Of a DNA stretch of 5,810 nucleotides, positions 1 through 5,810 are shown in pieces. Location of the stretch: assembly GCA_023253495.1 (NCBI GenBank), contig JALRGF010000662.1, positions 1 to 5,810 of the forward strand, read 5' to 3'. Each line of letters opens with the position of its first letter. Position 1 is the stretch's first letter. Under the pieces are notes generated by a model. That model had not been told where the DNA came from and did no database searches. It saw nothing but the letters and a program-made list of their open reading frames with translations. Source of the stretch: Verrucomicrobiales bacterium. Its GTDB lineage: Bacteria > Verrucomicrobiota > Verrucomicrobiia > Verrucomicrobiales > V1-33. Position numbers and translations under genes: made by a program.

Positions 1-63
1 CCCCTCGGGCACATGGAATTTTGCCATGTTGTTGGGGGTGATGTTACTGCAGGAGCTGCCCAC
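1..63 (-). CDS. Possible 5' end of a further minus-strand gene (cut by window)
   Basis: A different minus frame from uvrA is open from after TAA at 72-70 to the edge. It can start at GTG 63-61 (VGSSCSNITPNNMAKFHVPEG) or at ATG 27-25 (MAKFHVPEG). The block KFHVPEG resembles the opening of dehydrogenase propeller domains in PVC haem proteins, where a VPEGF-type segment sits where the large gene here has LEVHPDFEM. If so, a second protein of the same class would begin here. No signal peptide and no well-spaced Shine-Dalgarno are visible (AAGGA lies too close to the GTG), and only 9-21 codons are in view, so this is tentative. Confidence 0.2.
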   Translation of the reverse strand, partial: MGSSCSNITPNNMAKFHVPEG

Positions 64-623
64 ATTCCTTTATATTCTGTCCAATATGTTGCGTCCTGTT
101 GCTGAAGCTGTTTGTACTGTCTGCGTTGTTTGTTCTCCCACCGCAATGCCTGTTTTGTTTCTCCTGTGATTGCCGTTTCCGAGTTTAGATGTGGTGGCTT
201 TAACCTGGCCAGTGTGCTGGCAAAACCTGTGGGTGAGACCCAAACCTGACGCGTTGCCGCGTAACTGGATGCACCTCGCCTTTTAGCGGGTGCATAACAT
301 GTTTTCTCGATGGCAATGGCCGGGGACAGCCCCTCAATGGCGTCAACGTCCGGTTTTTCCAGACGTTCGAGGAACTGGCGGGCGTAAGCCGAGAGACTCT
401 CGACGTAGCGCCGCTGGCCTTCGGCATAGAGGGTATCGAAGGCGAGGGAGGATTTTCCCGATCCGCTGACGCCGGTGACGACGATGAGGCGGTTTTTCGG
501 GAGGGCGAGACTGAGGTTTTTCAGGTTGTGCTGGCGGGCGCCGGAGACGCGGATCCAGCCTGAATCGGGGGTGGGCGGCGGGTCCGGGGAGGTTGGTCCA
601 CTGCCTGACGGGCGACCGGTCAT
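1..623 (-). CDS. uvrA: UvrA N-terminal fragment; homology ends near 303, frame open to window edge (probably disrupted or chimeric)
   Basis: UvrA is the DNA-damage-recognising ABC ATPase of nucleotide excision repair. Start ATG 623-621 is the only in-frame start codon before the conserved region; no Shine-Dalgarno is evident. After a Pro/Ser/Gly-rich extension of about 23 residues come IRVSGARQHNLKNLSLALP (24-42), Walker A GVSGSGKSS (51-59, Lys57), FDTLYAEGQRRYVESLSAY (62-80) and the UvrA-specific stretch ending GLSPAIAIE (98-106). In intact UvrA the next residues are normally QKTTSHNPRSTVGT; here they are KTCYAPAKRRG, and nothing later resembles UvrA. No stop occurs down to base 3, giving about 100 residues of unfamiliar Gln/Lys/Thr-rich sequence in low-GC DNA. 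An intact uvrA is usually over 900 codons. Likely a gene broken by an insertion or rearrangement, or an assembly chimera. It lies 51 bases after the large gene's stop, in the same frame. Confidence 0.85.
   Translation of the reverse strand, partial: MTGRPSGSGPTSPDPPPTPDSGWIRVSGARQHNLKNLSLALPKNRLIVVTGVSGSGKSSLAFDTLYAEGQRRYVESLSAYARQFLERLEKPDVDAIEGLSPAIAIEKTCYAPAKRRGASSYAATRQVWVSPTGFASTLARLKPPHLNSETAITGETKQALRWENKQRRQYKQLQQQDATYWTEYKGMWAAPAVTSPPTTWQNSMCPR
28..201. other. Low-GC stretch beyond the hairpin array, no confirmed gene
   Basis: Hand counting gives 24 G+C in 61-120 and 30 in 121-180, clearly below the dense GC of the large gene. On the minus strand it holds only the open tail of the uvrA frame, with residues such as KQLQQQDATYW and a bias to A-ending codons. 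On the plus strand it holds short hydrophobic or Cys-rich frames of 50-60 codons without convincing starts. No tRNA, terminator or clear promoter is seen; a TATAAA on the minus strand at 74-69 lacks a matching -35 box. Confidence 0.5.
202..301. repeat. Array of four small hairpins with AACCTG-like linkers
   Basis: On the plus strand four perfect stems follow one another. H4: 208-212 with 217-221 (GCCAG/CTGGC, loop TGTG). H3: 230-234 with 238-242 (TGGGT/ACCCA, loop GAG). H2: 249-253 with 258-262 (ACGCG/CGCGT, loop TTGC). H1: 269-275 with 289-295 plus 277-279 with 286-288 (ten pairs, single bulged T at 276, six-base loop). Linkers are AACCTG (202-207), AAAACCTG (222-229), AACCTG (243-248), AACTGG (263-268) and AACATG (296-301). 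Stem sequences all differ while linkers are nearly constant. Read on the minus strand, the H2 loop is GCAA, a GNRA tetraloop, so a minus-strand RNA is favoured. The array starts where UvrA similarity ends. I do not recognise a named family; a structured RNA or a transposon end are the main options. Confidence 0.7.
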
Positions 624-674
624 GGGTTTCGGAAACGAAATACCGGCCCGGCGGCCCGCGGGACGGGTGGGCCG

Positions 675-3600
675 TTATTTGGCGGCCCAGCCGACGGCGT
701 TGGCGAGCAATTTCTGGAATGCGGGCAGCGAGTGGACGCGCTCGTCGTGGCCGGAGGCGATGCAGACGATGCGGGCCTTGTCGTGTTTGACCGTCCAGAT
801 GCTTGGGAAGGTTTTGCCGCTTTGCGGGCTGGTGGCGGTGGCGAGCACCGTGGTGGGCGACCCGGCCGGATCAAAGGTGGAATAGTACAATTCGTCGGGC
901 GCGCTGAAGCCGTCGCCGAGGCCGGCGGTGACCGCGTGATTGCGGTCGGTGATGGCCACGGTGAATTCCTGGATGGCATCGTGTCCGCGCGAACCGCCAC
1001 CGACGAAGACGCGGTTGTACGTCTGTTCCTCGCCGAAGTTGTACCACAGACCGGCGTGGAGAATGACCATGCCGGCACCGGCGTCGGTGGCCCGGCGCAG
1101 GGCGGCCTGGAACCCGAGGCCGCCGAACGGCCCTTGATTGGTGCTGTAGACGATGGCGTCCGCCTCCTGGAGCAGCGGAATGGCGGCGTCCACGGTGTCG
1201 ACGTAGCGGGTCGAGAATCCGGCGGCGCGCAGGGTGGCGCTGTCGGTTTCGTTGAACCAGCGTTGGAAGTCGTGGGAGGAGCCGCCGCCGATGAGCAGGA
1301 TTTTTTTCCGATTCGGTTCCCAGGATTCGGCCGGGGTGGTGGCGGCGGTGTCCGGGGACGAAGTGATTTCCGGGCCACCGCCTTTCTTTTCGGTGCCGGG
1401 CAGTTCGGCGGTGACGGCGACGATGACCGGGGCGATGCCGTTGCCGGGGCTTTCCGCGGTCAGGCTGGTGATGACGTCCTGGCGGGCCGGGACGAGGGTG
1501 AGGACGCGGACCTGGCCGCCGTTGGTCAGGCCGCGGGCGCGTTTGGAGCCTTTGACGTTGGCGTCGCCGATGTAGTCGGCGAATTCGACGCCATTGCTCA
1601 GGGTGAAGGTTTCCTTTGATCCGTCGGCGTAGGTGGCGGTGAGCTTCATGGCCGGGCGGCCGCGGGCTTCGTCGCCGCCGTAGGGCCAGGCCCATCCGGC
1701 GATGCCGCTGAGGAGGTGAAGCCGCTGGGCGGCCACGCCGACGGGGATTTCCACACTTTCGGCGAAGGTGGTGGCGAACTCATTGCCGTGACCGCCTTTG
1801 AGGACGACGAGGTTGCGGCCGGTGACGGTTTTGGACGGGTCGGCGAGGAAGAACGGCACGCCTTCGATGTCGAGGTTGCCGAATTTCCGCAGCTTCACGG
1901 TGTCGCCGGCGGCCTCCTGTGAGATGAACAGACCGCGGCGGCCATCGGCGTTGGCGACCTTGGCGACGTCGAGCACGCGGTATTTGCCGGCGGCATCACC
2001 GGCCATGTAAGCGAGGATGTCGCGGAGGTTTTCACCCCCGAGGGCTTCGAGACCTTCGGGCATGAGCGAGCGGCCGGTATCGGTGCGGGTTTTGATCGAG
2101 TTGGTGGGGATCTCGACTTCTCCGGTCAGGGTGCGCAGGAGGACGGAGGCATTGTTCTGGCGGGCGATGACGCCGCTGTAGAACTGGCCGTCCTTGGTTT
2201 CGAAGTTCCAGGCGTGGAAACTCGGGTCGACTTCGCGGTTCGGGTCGACGATGTGGACCAGCAGTTCCTCGGGGCCGTGGGTGCCCATGCCGGTGAGGGT
2301 CGGGCCGATTTCCTGACCTTCGTCATTGAGCTTGTGGCAGGTGGCGCAGCTGACGGTGAACATGGTTTTGCCATTGGCGAGGTCGGCCGGTTTGGTGACG
2401 ATGGAAACCAGAGACGCGATGATTTCGTTTTTGGCCTTCTCGTTCGGGTTCAGTTCGTCCTTCATGGCATCGGCGCGTTCGGCCACCTCGCGGGCGGGAT
2501 GGGTGCGCAGGCGATAGGCGTTGGCCGGGCCGAAGGCGGTGGCGTCGATCGTTTTCGCCTTCACGCCGTCGAGCAGGGCCATGGACCAATCGGCGCGTTT
2601 GAGCAGGGCTTCGAAGGCGGACGACTGGGCGGCCGGGTTGAGTTGGGGGAAGGTCTTGGCGAGCATCGGACCGACGCTGGCCTCATCGGTTTCGCCGAGG
2701 GCGGTGATCAGCCCTTGTTTCAGGCTGTCGGCGTTGGCGGGGGCGACGAGTTGGGCCTCGAGGGCGGGGAGGATGGCCGTGCTGGTGGAGCGGATGCCGA
2801 GCAGGGTGCGGGCGGCGGCCACGCGGGCGGCCTCGTCCGCTTTGGCGTCTCCCAGCGTCTCAATGAGTTTTCCGGTGATCCCGGCGATGGTGCCGGTGAA
2901 CTCTCCGCGCCCCGCATCCCATTTGGCGACAAGCGGCAGCGCGGTGCCGCTGGCGCCGCTCTGGAGAAGCAGGGTGAGGGCGGATTTGAGGCCGGGTGTC
3001 ATCGACGGCACCTGTTTGAGCGATTTGTTCAGGGTGTCGAGGATGCGGGTTTTGAGCTCGTCCGCGCTGGCCGGCTGGCTGGAGAGGGCGATGACCAGGG
3101 CGGCGGCGGCCGCGCTGTCATCGGCTTCGGCGAGCCGGGTGACCAGGCTGTTGACGAGCGGGGTCAGGCTGGCGGGGTCGGCGGCGCTCAGGGCGGCGGT
3201 GATGCTGGCGGCCGGGTTGCGGGTGGCGGCACCGATGGCGGCGCTGCGCTGGTAGTCGTCGTCGAATTTCGGCCAGGCGGCGATGAGTGCTTTGGCGGCG
3301 GCGTCGTCAACCTCACCGGCGGCCATGGCGCGCAGGGCGGCGAGGCGGACCGAGGCATCGGGGTCGTTGAGCAGGGCGGCGGTGGCGGCGGCTCCTTTGG
3401 CGTGGTGTTCGACGACGAGGGCGGCGTTGCGGCGCACGCTGGCGTCGCGGTCGCCGAGGAACTGGGACGACCACCAGCCGAGGTCGGTGCCCGGGATGGC
3501 GGCGATGGTCCACAGAGCGGCGATGCGGCCTTCGGGGTCGAGCGCCTTGATGTCGGCGGCGAGGTCCGGCGAAACGGTATTGGCTTCGGGCGGGGCTTCG

Positions 3601-5810
3601 GCGATCAGGCGGTGGGCGACGAGGCGGACGTGGCGGTTCGGGTGGGCGAGGGCCTCGGCGCGGGTGCGGCGGTCCGCGGTGGCGAGGTTCGGGACGGTGA
3701 GCTTTTTCGCTTGTTTATGCTGGATTTTCCAGATGCGGCCGAAGTAGTGGTCGCGGTCCGGGCGCACGGCAGCATTGACGCGGTTGTGGTCGGGGCCGCG
3801 GGTGTCATTGTGGATGACCGCCTGGTTGTAGAAGTCAGCGAGGTACATGGCGCCATCGGGGCCGACGCGGACCTCGATCGGGCGCCACCACATGTCCTTG
3901 CTGCGGATGAATTCGGTTTCCTCGCGGCCCGGGAGCTTTTTGGCGGTGTAGCTCGGACCTTCCGGGGTGAGGCGGGTGTGGTGGACGACATTGATGGTCG
4001 GTTCGGTGGTGAAGTAGTCGCCGTTGTATTCCGCGGGCCACGCGCCGCCGTCGTAGATCACGGTGCCGGCGGCGGCGGTGAAGGAGCCGACCCAGTCAAT
4101 CTGGACGTAGGCGAGTTGTTCCCAGGTGAGGAGCGGGTACGATTTGGGTGACGGTTCGACGACTTTGTAACTCGGGATCCGTCCGACCGAGCCGCGGGCG
4201 AGGGCGTATTCCGGGAGGATGGTGTGCATGAGGAGTTCGCCGCTGGTCGGCTGGGTCCACATGACGCGGTTGTCGCCGGTGATCTGCAGGCCCCAGGTGT
4301 TGCCGCCTTTGGAGGAGTATTGTTCGAAGGCGGAGCCATCCGGCTTGAAGCGGACGACGCCGGAGCCGACGCCGCCGAAGCCCTTGGAGCCGTCGCCGTT
4401 GCGCACGTCGCCGGTGCCGCTGTAACCGTGGGTGGCATAGATCCATCCGTCCCATCCCCAGCGCGGGTTGTTGATGACGGCGTGGGTGTCCCCGGTGCCG
4501 AGATTGGTATAGAGTTTTTCGACCTTGTCGGCCTTGCCGTCGTTGTTGGTGTCGCGGAGGAAGAGGATATCCGGTGCCTGGGTGACGATGACACCGTCCT
4601 TGTAAAAGACGAGGCCGGTGACGAGATCGAGGCCCTCGAAGAAGATATCTTTTTTATCCATGACGCCATCGCCATCGGTGTCGGACAGGATGCTGATCTT
4701 ATCGCGGGCCGGGCGGTCCTGGACGCCCGGGGTGAAGTCGATGCCACCGCGGTCCTTCCATTCCTTGCCGCGGTAGTCCGGCCGCATTCCGCGGCGTCCG
4801 TTCGGATATTCCGGGGTTTCCGCGACCCAGAGGCGGCCGGCGGCGTCCCAGTCGAAGTTCATCGGTTTGGTGATGAGCGGTTCGGCGGCGACGAGGGACA
4901 TTTCGAAGTCCGGGTGGACTTCGAGGTTGGCGAGGGTGTTTTCGGGTTTCTGCGGGCCGCCTTCCGGGTAAGTGAGTGACGAGAGTTCCTCGGGGGAGCA
5001 GAATTCGTCGATATTTTCGCGGTGGCCGGTCCAGGCGATGCCGCGGAGGAGGATGGCGCGGTAGTGGGGCAGGGCGAAATTTTTGTAGAGGTGCCCGGGG
5101 ATGCTGACGAAGGCGCGGTAGGGTTTGCTGCCGCCCTCGGCGGTTTTTTCGTAGACCCACATCTGCGGCTGGATGTCGTAGATATGCGGTTTGTTGCCTT
5201 CGGCCGGCTGGCGGCCTTCGAGGACGTTGGGGGTGTAGCTGGTGGCAAGGACGCGGACGTCCGGGAGGATGTCCATGTCATAATAGATTTCGTCGTCGAA
5301 GTGGAAATTCGACGCGGCGCGGGTGATCGGGTGACCGCCGTCGAGCCGCTGACTTTCGACGTAGAAAAGGTCCATGGGGCCTTCGCGCCATTTGGTGGTA
5401 TTCGGCACCCAGGAGCCGCCGATGACTGATTTCCACCATGGCGGATTTTTGAATGAGACGGAGGCGGTGTGGATGACGACGAGGCCGCCGCCGCGTTTGA
5501 TGAAGTCATTGATCATCGACTCCTGTTCCGGGGTGGCGTCTCCGCCTTCCTGGGCGTAGGCGACGATGACATCGACGTCCTTGATCTGCTCCGGGGTCGG
5601 CCAGTCCATGGCGCCGGTGGCTTTGATGCCGCGTTCGTTGAGCAGCCCCTGCCATTCCTTGAGGAAGCGCGGGTGGGCGTGAACCTCGGTCCCGCGGTTG
5701 CTCATTCCTCCCCGGATAAAGACTCGCAGAGGATCGGCGGCAAAGGCCTGAACGGTGAGAGCGGCAGCGGCCAGCAGGAGCAGGCCCCGCCACAAGGGGC
5801 GTCGTTTGGG
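675..5810 (-). CDS. Exported ThuA / membrane-bound dehydrogenase-type / HEAT / cytochrome c multidomain protein (5' end probably beyond window)
   Basis: Predicted periplasmic redox enzyme of the PVC-group type, probably oxidising a sugar or polyol and passing electrons to its own c-type haem. Residues are counted from a TTG at 5795. Order: signal peptide 1-19; ThuA-like domain 22-258; beta-propeller of the Pirellula/Verrucomicrobium dehydrogenase type about 290-692, opening with LEVHPDFEMSLVAAEP and holding two calcium-type loops (372-380, 415-423); HEAT-like helical repeats about 700-1095; cytochrome c domain about 1136-1266 with CATCH at 1150-1154 and a likely Met ligand in LMPEGL (M1245); beta-rich domain about 1271-1467; linker 1468-1494; second ThuA-like domain 1496-1706. 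Stop TAA at 677-675. Only four cysteines are present, two of them in the haem motif, which fits export. The frame stays open to 5810 and adds PKRRP before TTG, a better signal-peptide n-region, so the real start is probably outside. Domain types are confident; substrate and electron acceptor are unknown. Confidence 0.93.
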   Translation of the reverse strand, partial: PKRRPLWRGLLLLAAAALTVQAFAADPLRVFIRGGMSNRGTEVHAHPRFLKEWQGLLNERGIKATGAMDWPTPEQIKDVDVIVAYAQEGGDATPEQESMINDFIKRGGGLVVIHTASVSFKNPPWWKSVIGGSWVPNTTKWREGPMDLFYVESQRLDGGHPITRAASNFHFDDEIYYDMDILPDVRVLATSYTPNVLEGRQPAEGNKPHIYDIQPQMWVYEKTAEGGSKPYRAFVSIPGHLYKNFALPHYRAILLRGIAWTGHRENIDEFCSPEELSSLTYPEGGPQKPENTLANLEVHPDFEMSLVAAEPLITKPMNFDWDAAGRLWVAETPEYPNGRRGMRPDYRGKEWKDRGGIDFTPGVQDRPARDKISILSDTDGDGVMDKKDIFFEGLDLVTGLVFYKDGVIVTQAPDILFLRDTNNDGKADKVEKLYTNLGTGDTHAVINNPRWGWDGWIYATHGYSGTGDVRNGDGSKGFGGVGSGVVRFKPDGSAFEQYSSKGGNTWGLQITGDNRVMWTQPTSGELLMHTILPEYALARGSVGRIPSYKVVEPSPKSYPLLTWEQLAYVQIDWVGSFTAAAGTVIYDGGAWPAEYNGDYFTTEPTINVVHHTRLTPEGPSYTAKKLPGREETEFIRSKDMWWRPIEVRVGPDGAMYLADFYNQAVIHNDTRGPDHNRVNAAVRPDRDHYFGRIWKIQHKQAKKLTVPNLATADRRTRAEALAHPNRHVRLVAHRLIAEAPPEANTVSPDLAADIKALDPEGRIAALWTIAAIPGTDLGWWSSQFLGDRDASVRRNAALVVEHHAKGAAATAALLNDPDASVRLAALRAMAAGEVDDAAAKALIAAWPKFDDDYQRSAAIGAATRNPAASITAALSAADPASLTPLVNSLVTRLAEADDSAAAAALVIALSSQPASADELKTRILDTLNKSLKQVPSMTPGLKSALTLLLQSGASGTALPLVAKWDAGRGEFTGTIAGITGKLIETLGDAKADEAARVAAARTLLGIRSTSTAILPALEAQLVAPANADSLKQGLITALGETDEASVGPMLAKTFPQLNPAAQSSAFEALLKRADWSMALLDGVKAKTIDATAFGPANAYRLRTHPAREVAERADAMKDELNPNEKAKNEIIASLVSIVTKPADLANGKTMFTVSCATCHKLNDEGQEIGPTLTGMGTHGPEELLVHIVDPNREVDPSFHAWNFETKDGQFYSGVIARQNNASVLLRTLTGEVEIPTNSIKTRTDTGRSLMPEGLEALGGENLRDILAYMAGDAAGKYRVLDVAKVANADGRRGLFISQEAAGDTVKLRKFGNLDIEGVPFFLADPSKTVTGRNLVVLKGGHGNEFATTFAESVEIPVGVAAQRLHLLSGIAGWAWPYGGDEARGRPAMKLTATYADGSKETFTLSNGVEFADYIGDANVKGSKRARGLTNGGQVRVLTLVPARQDVITSLTAESPGNGIAPVIVAVTAELPGTEKKGGGPEITSSPDTAATTPAESWEPNRKKILLIGGGSSHDFQRWFNETDSATLRAAGFSTRYVDTVDAAIPLLQEADAIVYSTNQGPFGGLGFQAALRRATDAGAGMVILHAGLWYNFGEEQTYNRVFVGGGSRGHDAIQEFTVAITDRNHAVTAGLGDGFSAPDELYYSTFDPAGSPTTVLATATSPQSGKTFPSIWTVKHDKARIVCIASGHDERVHSLPAFQKLLANAVGWAAK
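678..1310 (-). other. ThuA-like domain 2 (C-terminal)
   Basis: Residues 1496-1706 form a second ThuA-like domain running to the stop codon. It matches domain 1 block by block: GAGMVILHAGLWYNF against GGGLVVIHTASVSF, DELYY (1634-1638) against DEIYY, SGH (1681-1683) against PGH, and a last helix ending VGWAAK against IAWTG. It begins KKILLIGGGSSHDFQRWF, with a His-Asp not seen in domain 1. As in domain 1, His (1580) rather than Cys follows the central strand. It is set off from the rest by a Gly/Thr/Pro linker. Confidence 0.82.
1395..1985 (-). other. Beta-rich domain between cytochrome and second ThuA domain
   Basis: Residues about 1271-1467 are rich in short alternating strands, including GVPFFLADP (1312-1320), NLVVLKGG (1328-1335), an Arg-Leu-His-Leu-Leu segment near 1358-1362 and ADGSKETFTLSNGVEFADY. 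The pattern suggests a beta-sandwich, possibly a carbohydrate-binding or galactose-binding-like module, which would suit a sugar-oxidising enzyme. I do not recognise a specific family, so the fold is an inference from strand pattern only. Confidence 0.45.
2334..2348 (-). other. Covalent haem c attachment motif CATCH
   Basis: The codons TGC GCC ACC TGC CAC give Cys1150-Ala-Thr-Cys1153-His1154, the CXXCH motif of c-type cytochromes. It sits in ANGKTMFTVSCATCHKLNDE, the start of the haem-binding domain typical of Pirellula/Verrucomicrobium proteins. The downstream GPTLTGMG and LMPEGLEAL blocks complete the domain; Met1245 in the latter is the best candidate for the distal iron ligand. One haem per polypeptide is expected. 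Confidence 0.93.
2511..3698 (-). other. HEAT-like helical repeat region
   Basis: Residues about 700-1095 are Ala/Leu-rich and helical, with repeat units of the HEAT type. The clearest are RAEALAHPNRHVRLVAHRLI (713-732), GDRDASVRRNAALVVEHHA (781-799) and NDPDASVRLAALRAMAAGEV (810-829), each with the Asp/Pro turn followed by VR. The later part is more degenerate but keeps the helical pattern. In this protein class the region joins propeller to cytochrome and probably acts as a scaffold. Its Ala-rich, GC-rich coding sequence is the source of the very long antisense open frames opposite it. Confidence 0.7.
3720..4928 (-). other. Membrane-bound dehydrogenase-type beta-propeller domain with two calcium-type loops
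   Basis: Residues about 290-692 resemble the N-terminal domain of the large PVC dehydrogenase/haem proteins, itself related to soluble sugar-dehydrogenase propellers. Markers are MNFDWDAAGRLWVAETPEY, the repeated W-W/Y strand patterns (GWDGWIYATHGYSG) and, near the end, the paired blocks RPIEVRVGPDGAMYLADFYN and GRIWKI. Two loops match the Asp-x-Asp-x-Asp-Gly-x-x-Asp calcium pattern: DTDGDGVMD (372-380) and DTNNDGKAD (415-423). Cofactor (PQQ, none, or haem only) cannot be told from sequence alone. Confidence 0.8.
5022..5732 (-). other. ThuA-like domain 1 (N-terminal)
   Basis: Residues 22-258 form a class I glutamine-amidotransferase-like fold of the ThuA family: strand PLRVFIRGG, then DVDVIVAY, then GGGLVVIHTASVSF (102-115), DDEIYY (167-172), and a closing block SIPGH (231-235) with a final helix ending AWTG. 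A class I amidotransferase has its nucleophile Cys after the central strand; here that strand is followed by His109-Thr110, so amidotransferase chemistry is unlikely. ThuA proteins are known from trehalose and maltitol use in rhizobia, alongside the 3-keto-forming dehydrogenase ThuB. The role of the domain when fused to a haem dehydrogenase is an inference. Confidence 0.82.
5739..5810 (-). other. Signal peptide coding segment (5' part cut by window)
   Basis: Reading in from the window edge the frame gives PKRRPLWRG, then the hydrophobic core LLLLAAAALTV, then QAFA followed by ADPL. This is the pattern of a Sec signal peptide: a basic n-region, a hydrophobic h-region and an A-F-A cleavage site between residues 19 and 20 (numbering from TTG 5795). 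No lipobox cysteine follows, so signal peptidase I is expected. The Lys-Arg-Arg lies before the TTG. A start at that TTG would leave only one basic residue (Arg3), so I infer the initiator codon is a few codons beyond 5810. Confidence 0.8.

Noticed and set aside
42..188. Plus-strand Cys-rich frame with a CxxC...CxxC pattern (CRSCPHSFIFCPIC)
   Set aside because: No start codon context. The Cys codons are exact reverse complements of GCA and ACA codons in the opposite open frame, so the pattern is likely a by-product of composition.
200..299. Intein insertion in UvrA (Cys follows the break at KT-CYAP)
   Set aside because: The sequence after the Cys lacks intein block A character, and the following region is hairpin-structured DNA rather than a Hint-domain sequence.
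180..305. Group II intron or integron attC site at the uvrA break
   Set aside because: No GTGYG-type intron start or domain V is seen. GTTATGC at 298-292 resembles an attC core only loosely, and a matching inverse core with the expected long single fold is missing; four separate short hairpins do not fit attC.
200..427. Minus-strand 75-codon frame
   Set aside because: Out-of-frame shadow of the uvrA fragment; Arg/Pro/Ser-rich with no homology, while the overlapping frame gives canonical UvrA sequence.
624..674. Terminator between the large gene and the uvrA fragment
   Set aside because: There are GC dyads (CCCGCGGG at 655-662; GGCCC 645-649 with GGGCC 669-673) and a tiny GTTT/AAAC stem, but no U-tract follows on the minus strand, so read-through is more likely.
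732..1619. Plus-strand open frame of 295 codons opposite ThuA domain 2
   Set aside because: Same antisense artefact: Gly/Ala/Val-rich, no domain, overlapped throughout by a clear ThuA-like coding sequence.
2214..4151. Plus-strand open frame of 645 codons opposite the large gene
   Set aside because: It lies antisense to the HEAT and propeller coding sequence; its Gly/Val/Asp/Ala-heavy protein is what GC-rich Ala/Leu codons give when read backwards, and it has no recognisable domain.

Overview
The window looks like a high-GC chromosome segment from the Planctomycetota-Verrucomicrobiota (PVC) group, most likely Verrucomicrobiota. The main reason is one very large minus-strand gene. It encodes a predicted exported protein with a membrane-bound-dehydrogenase-type beta-propeller, HEAT-like repeats and a CXXCH haem-binding domain, an architecture that is abundant in this group and rare elsewhere. 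No rRNA, tRNA or CRISPR array is visible.

Layout, following the minus strand from the right edge. (1) 5810 down to 675: a multidomain protein of at least 1706 residues. Its order is signal peptide, ThuA-like domain 1, dehydrogenase propeller with two calcium-type loops, HEAT-like helical region, mono-haem cytochrome c domain, beta-rich domain, Gly/Thr/Pro linker, ThuA-like domain 2. The frame is open to the window edge and the true start is probably just outside. (2) 674 to 624: 51 bases with no convincing terminator. (3) 623 to about 303: an unmistakable UvrA N-terminus with a complete Walker A motif, in the same reading frame as the upstream gene. (4) About 302 to 1: UvrA similarity stops abruptly inside a highly conserved segment and composition falls to about 51% GC. 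The frame stays open to the edge, but the protein no longer resembles UvrA. Here lies a regular array of four small perfect hairpins separated by AACCTG-like linkers, then a low-GC stretch, then a possible start of another minus-strand gene at the left edge.

Function. In rhizobial trehalose/maltitol use, ThuB oxidises the sugar to a 3-keto derivative and ThuA belongs to the same pathway. A single periplasmic polypeptide that joins ThuA-like domains to a dehydrogenase propeller and a cytochrome c domain is therefore best read as a sugar- or polyol-oxidising machine that passes electrons to its own haem. The substrate cannot be read from the sequence. The uvrA fragment belongs to nucleotide excision repair and has no obvious link to that role.

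The most unusual part is the left 300 bases: a DNA-repair gene broken off at a patterned hairpin array, which suggests a mobile-element end, a structured RNA or an assembly junction.
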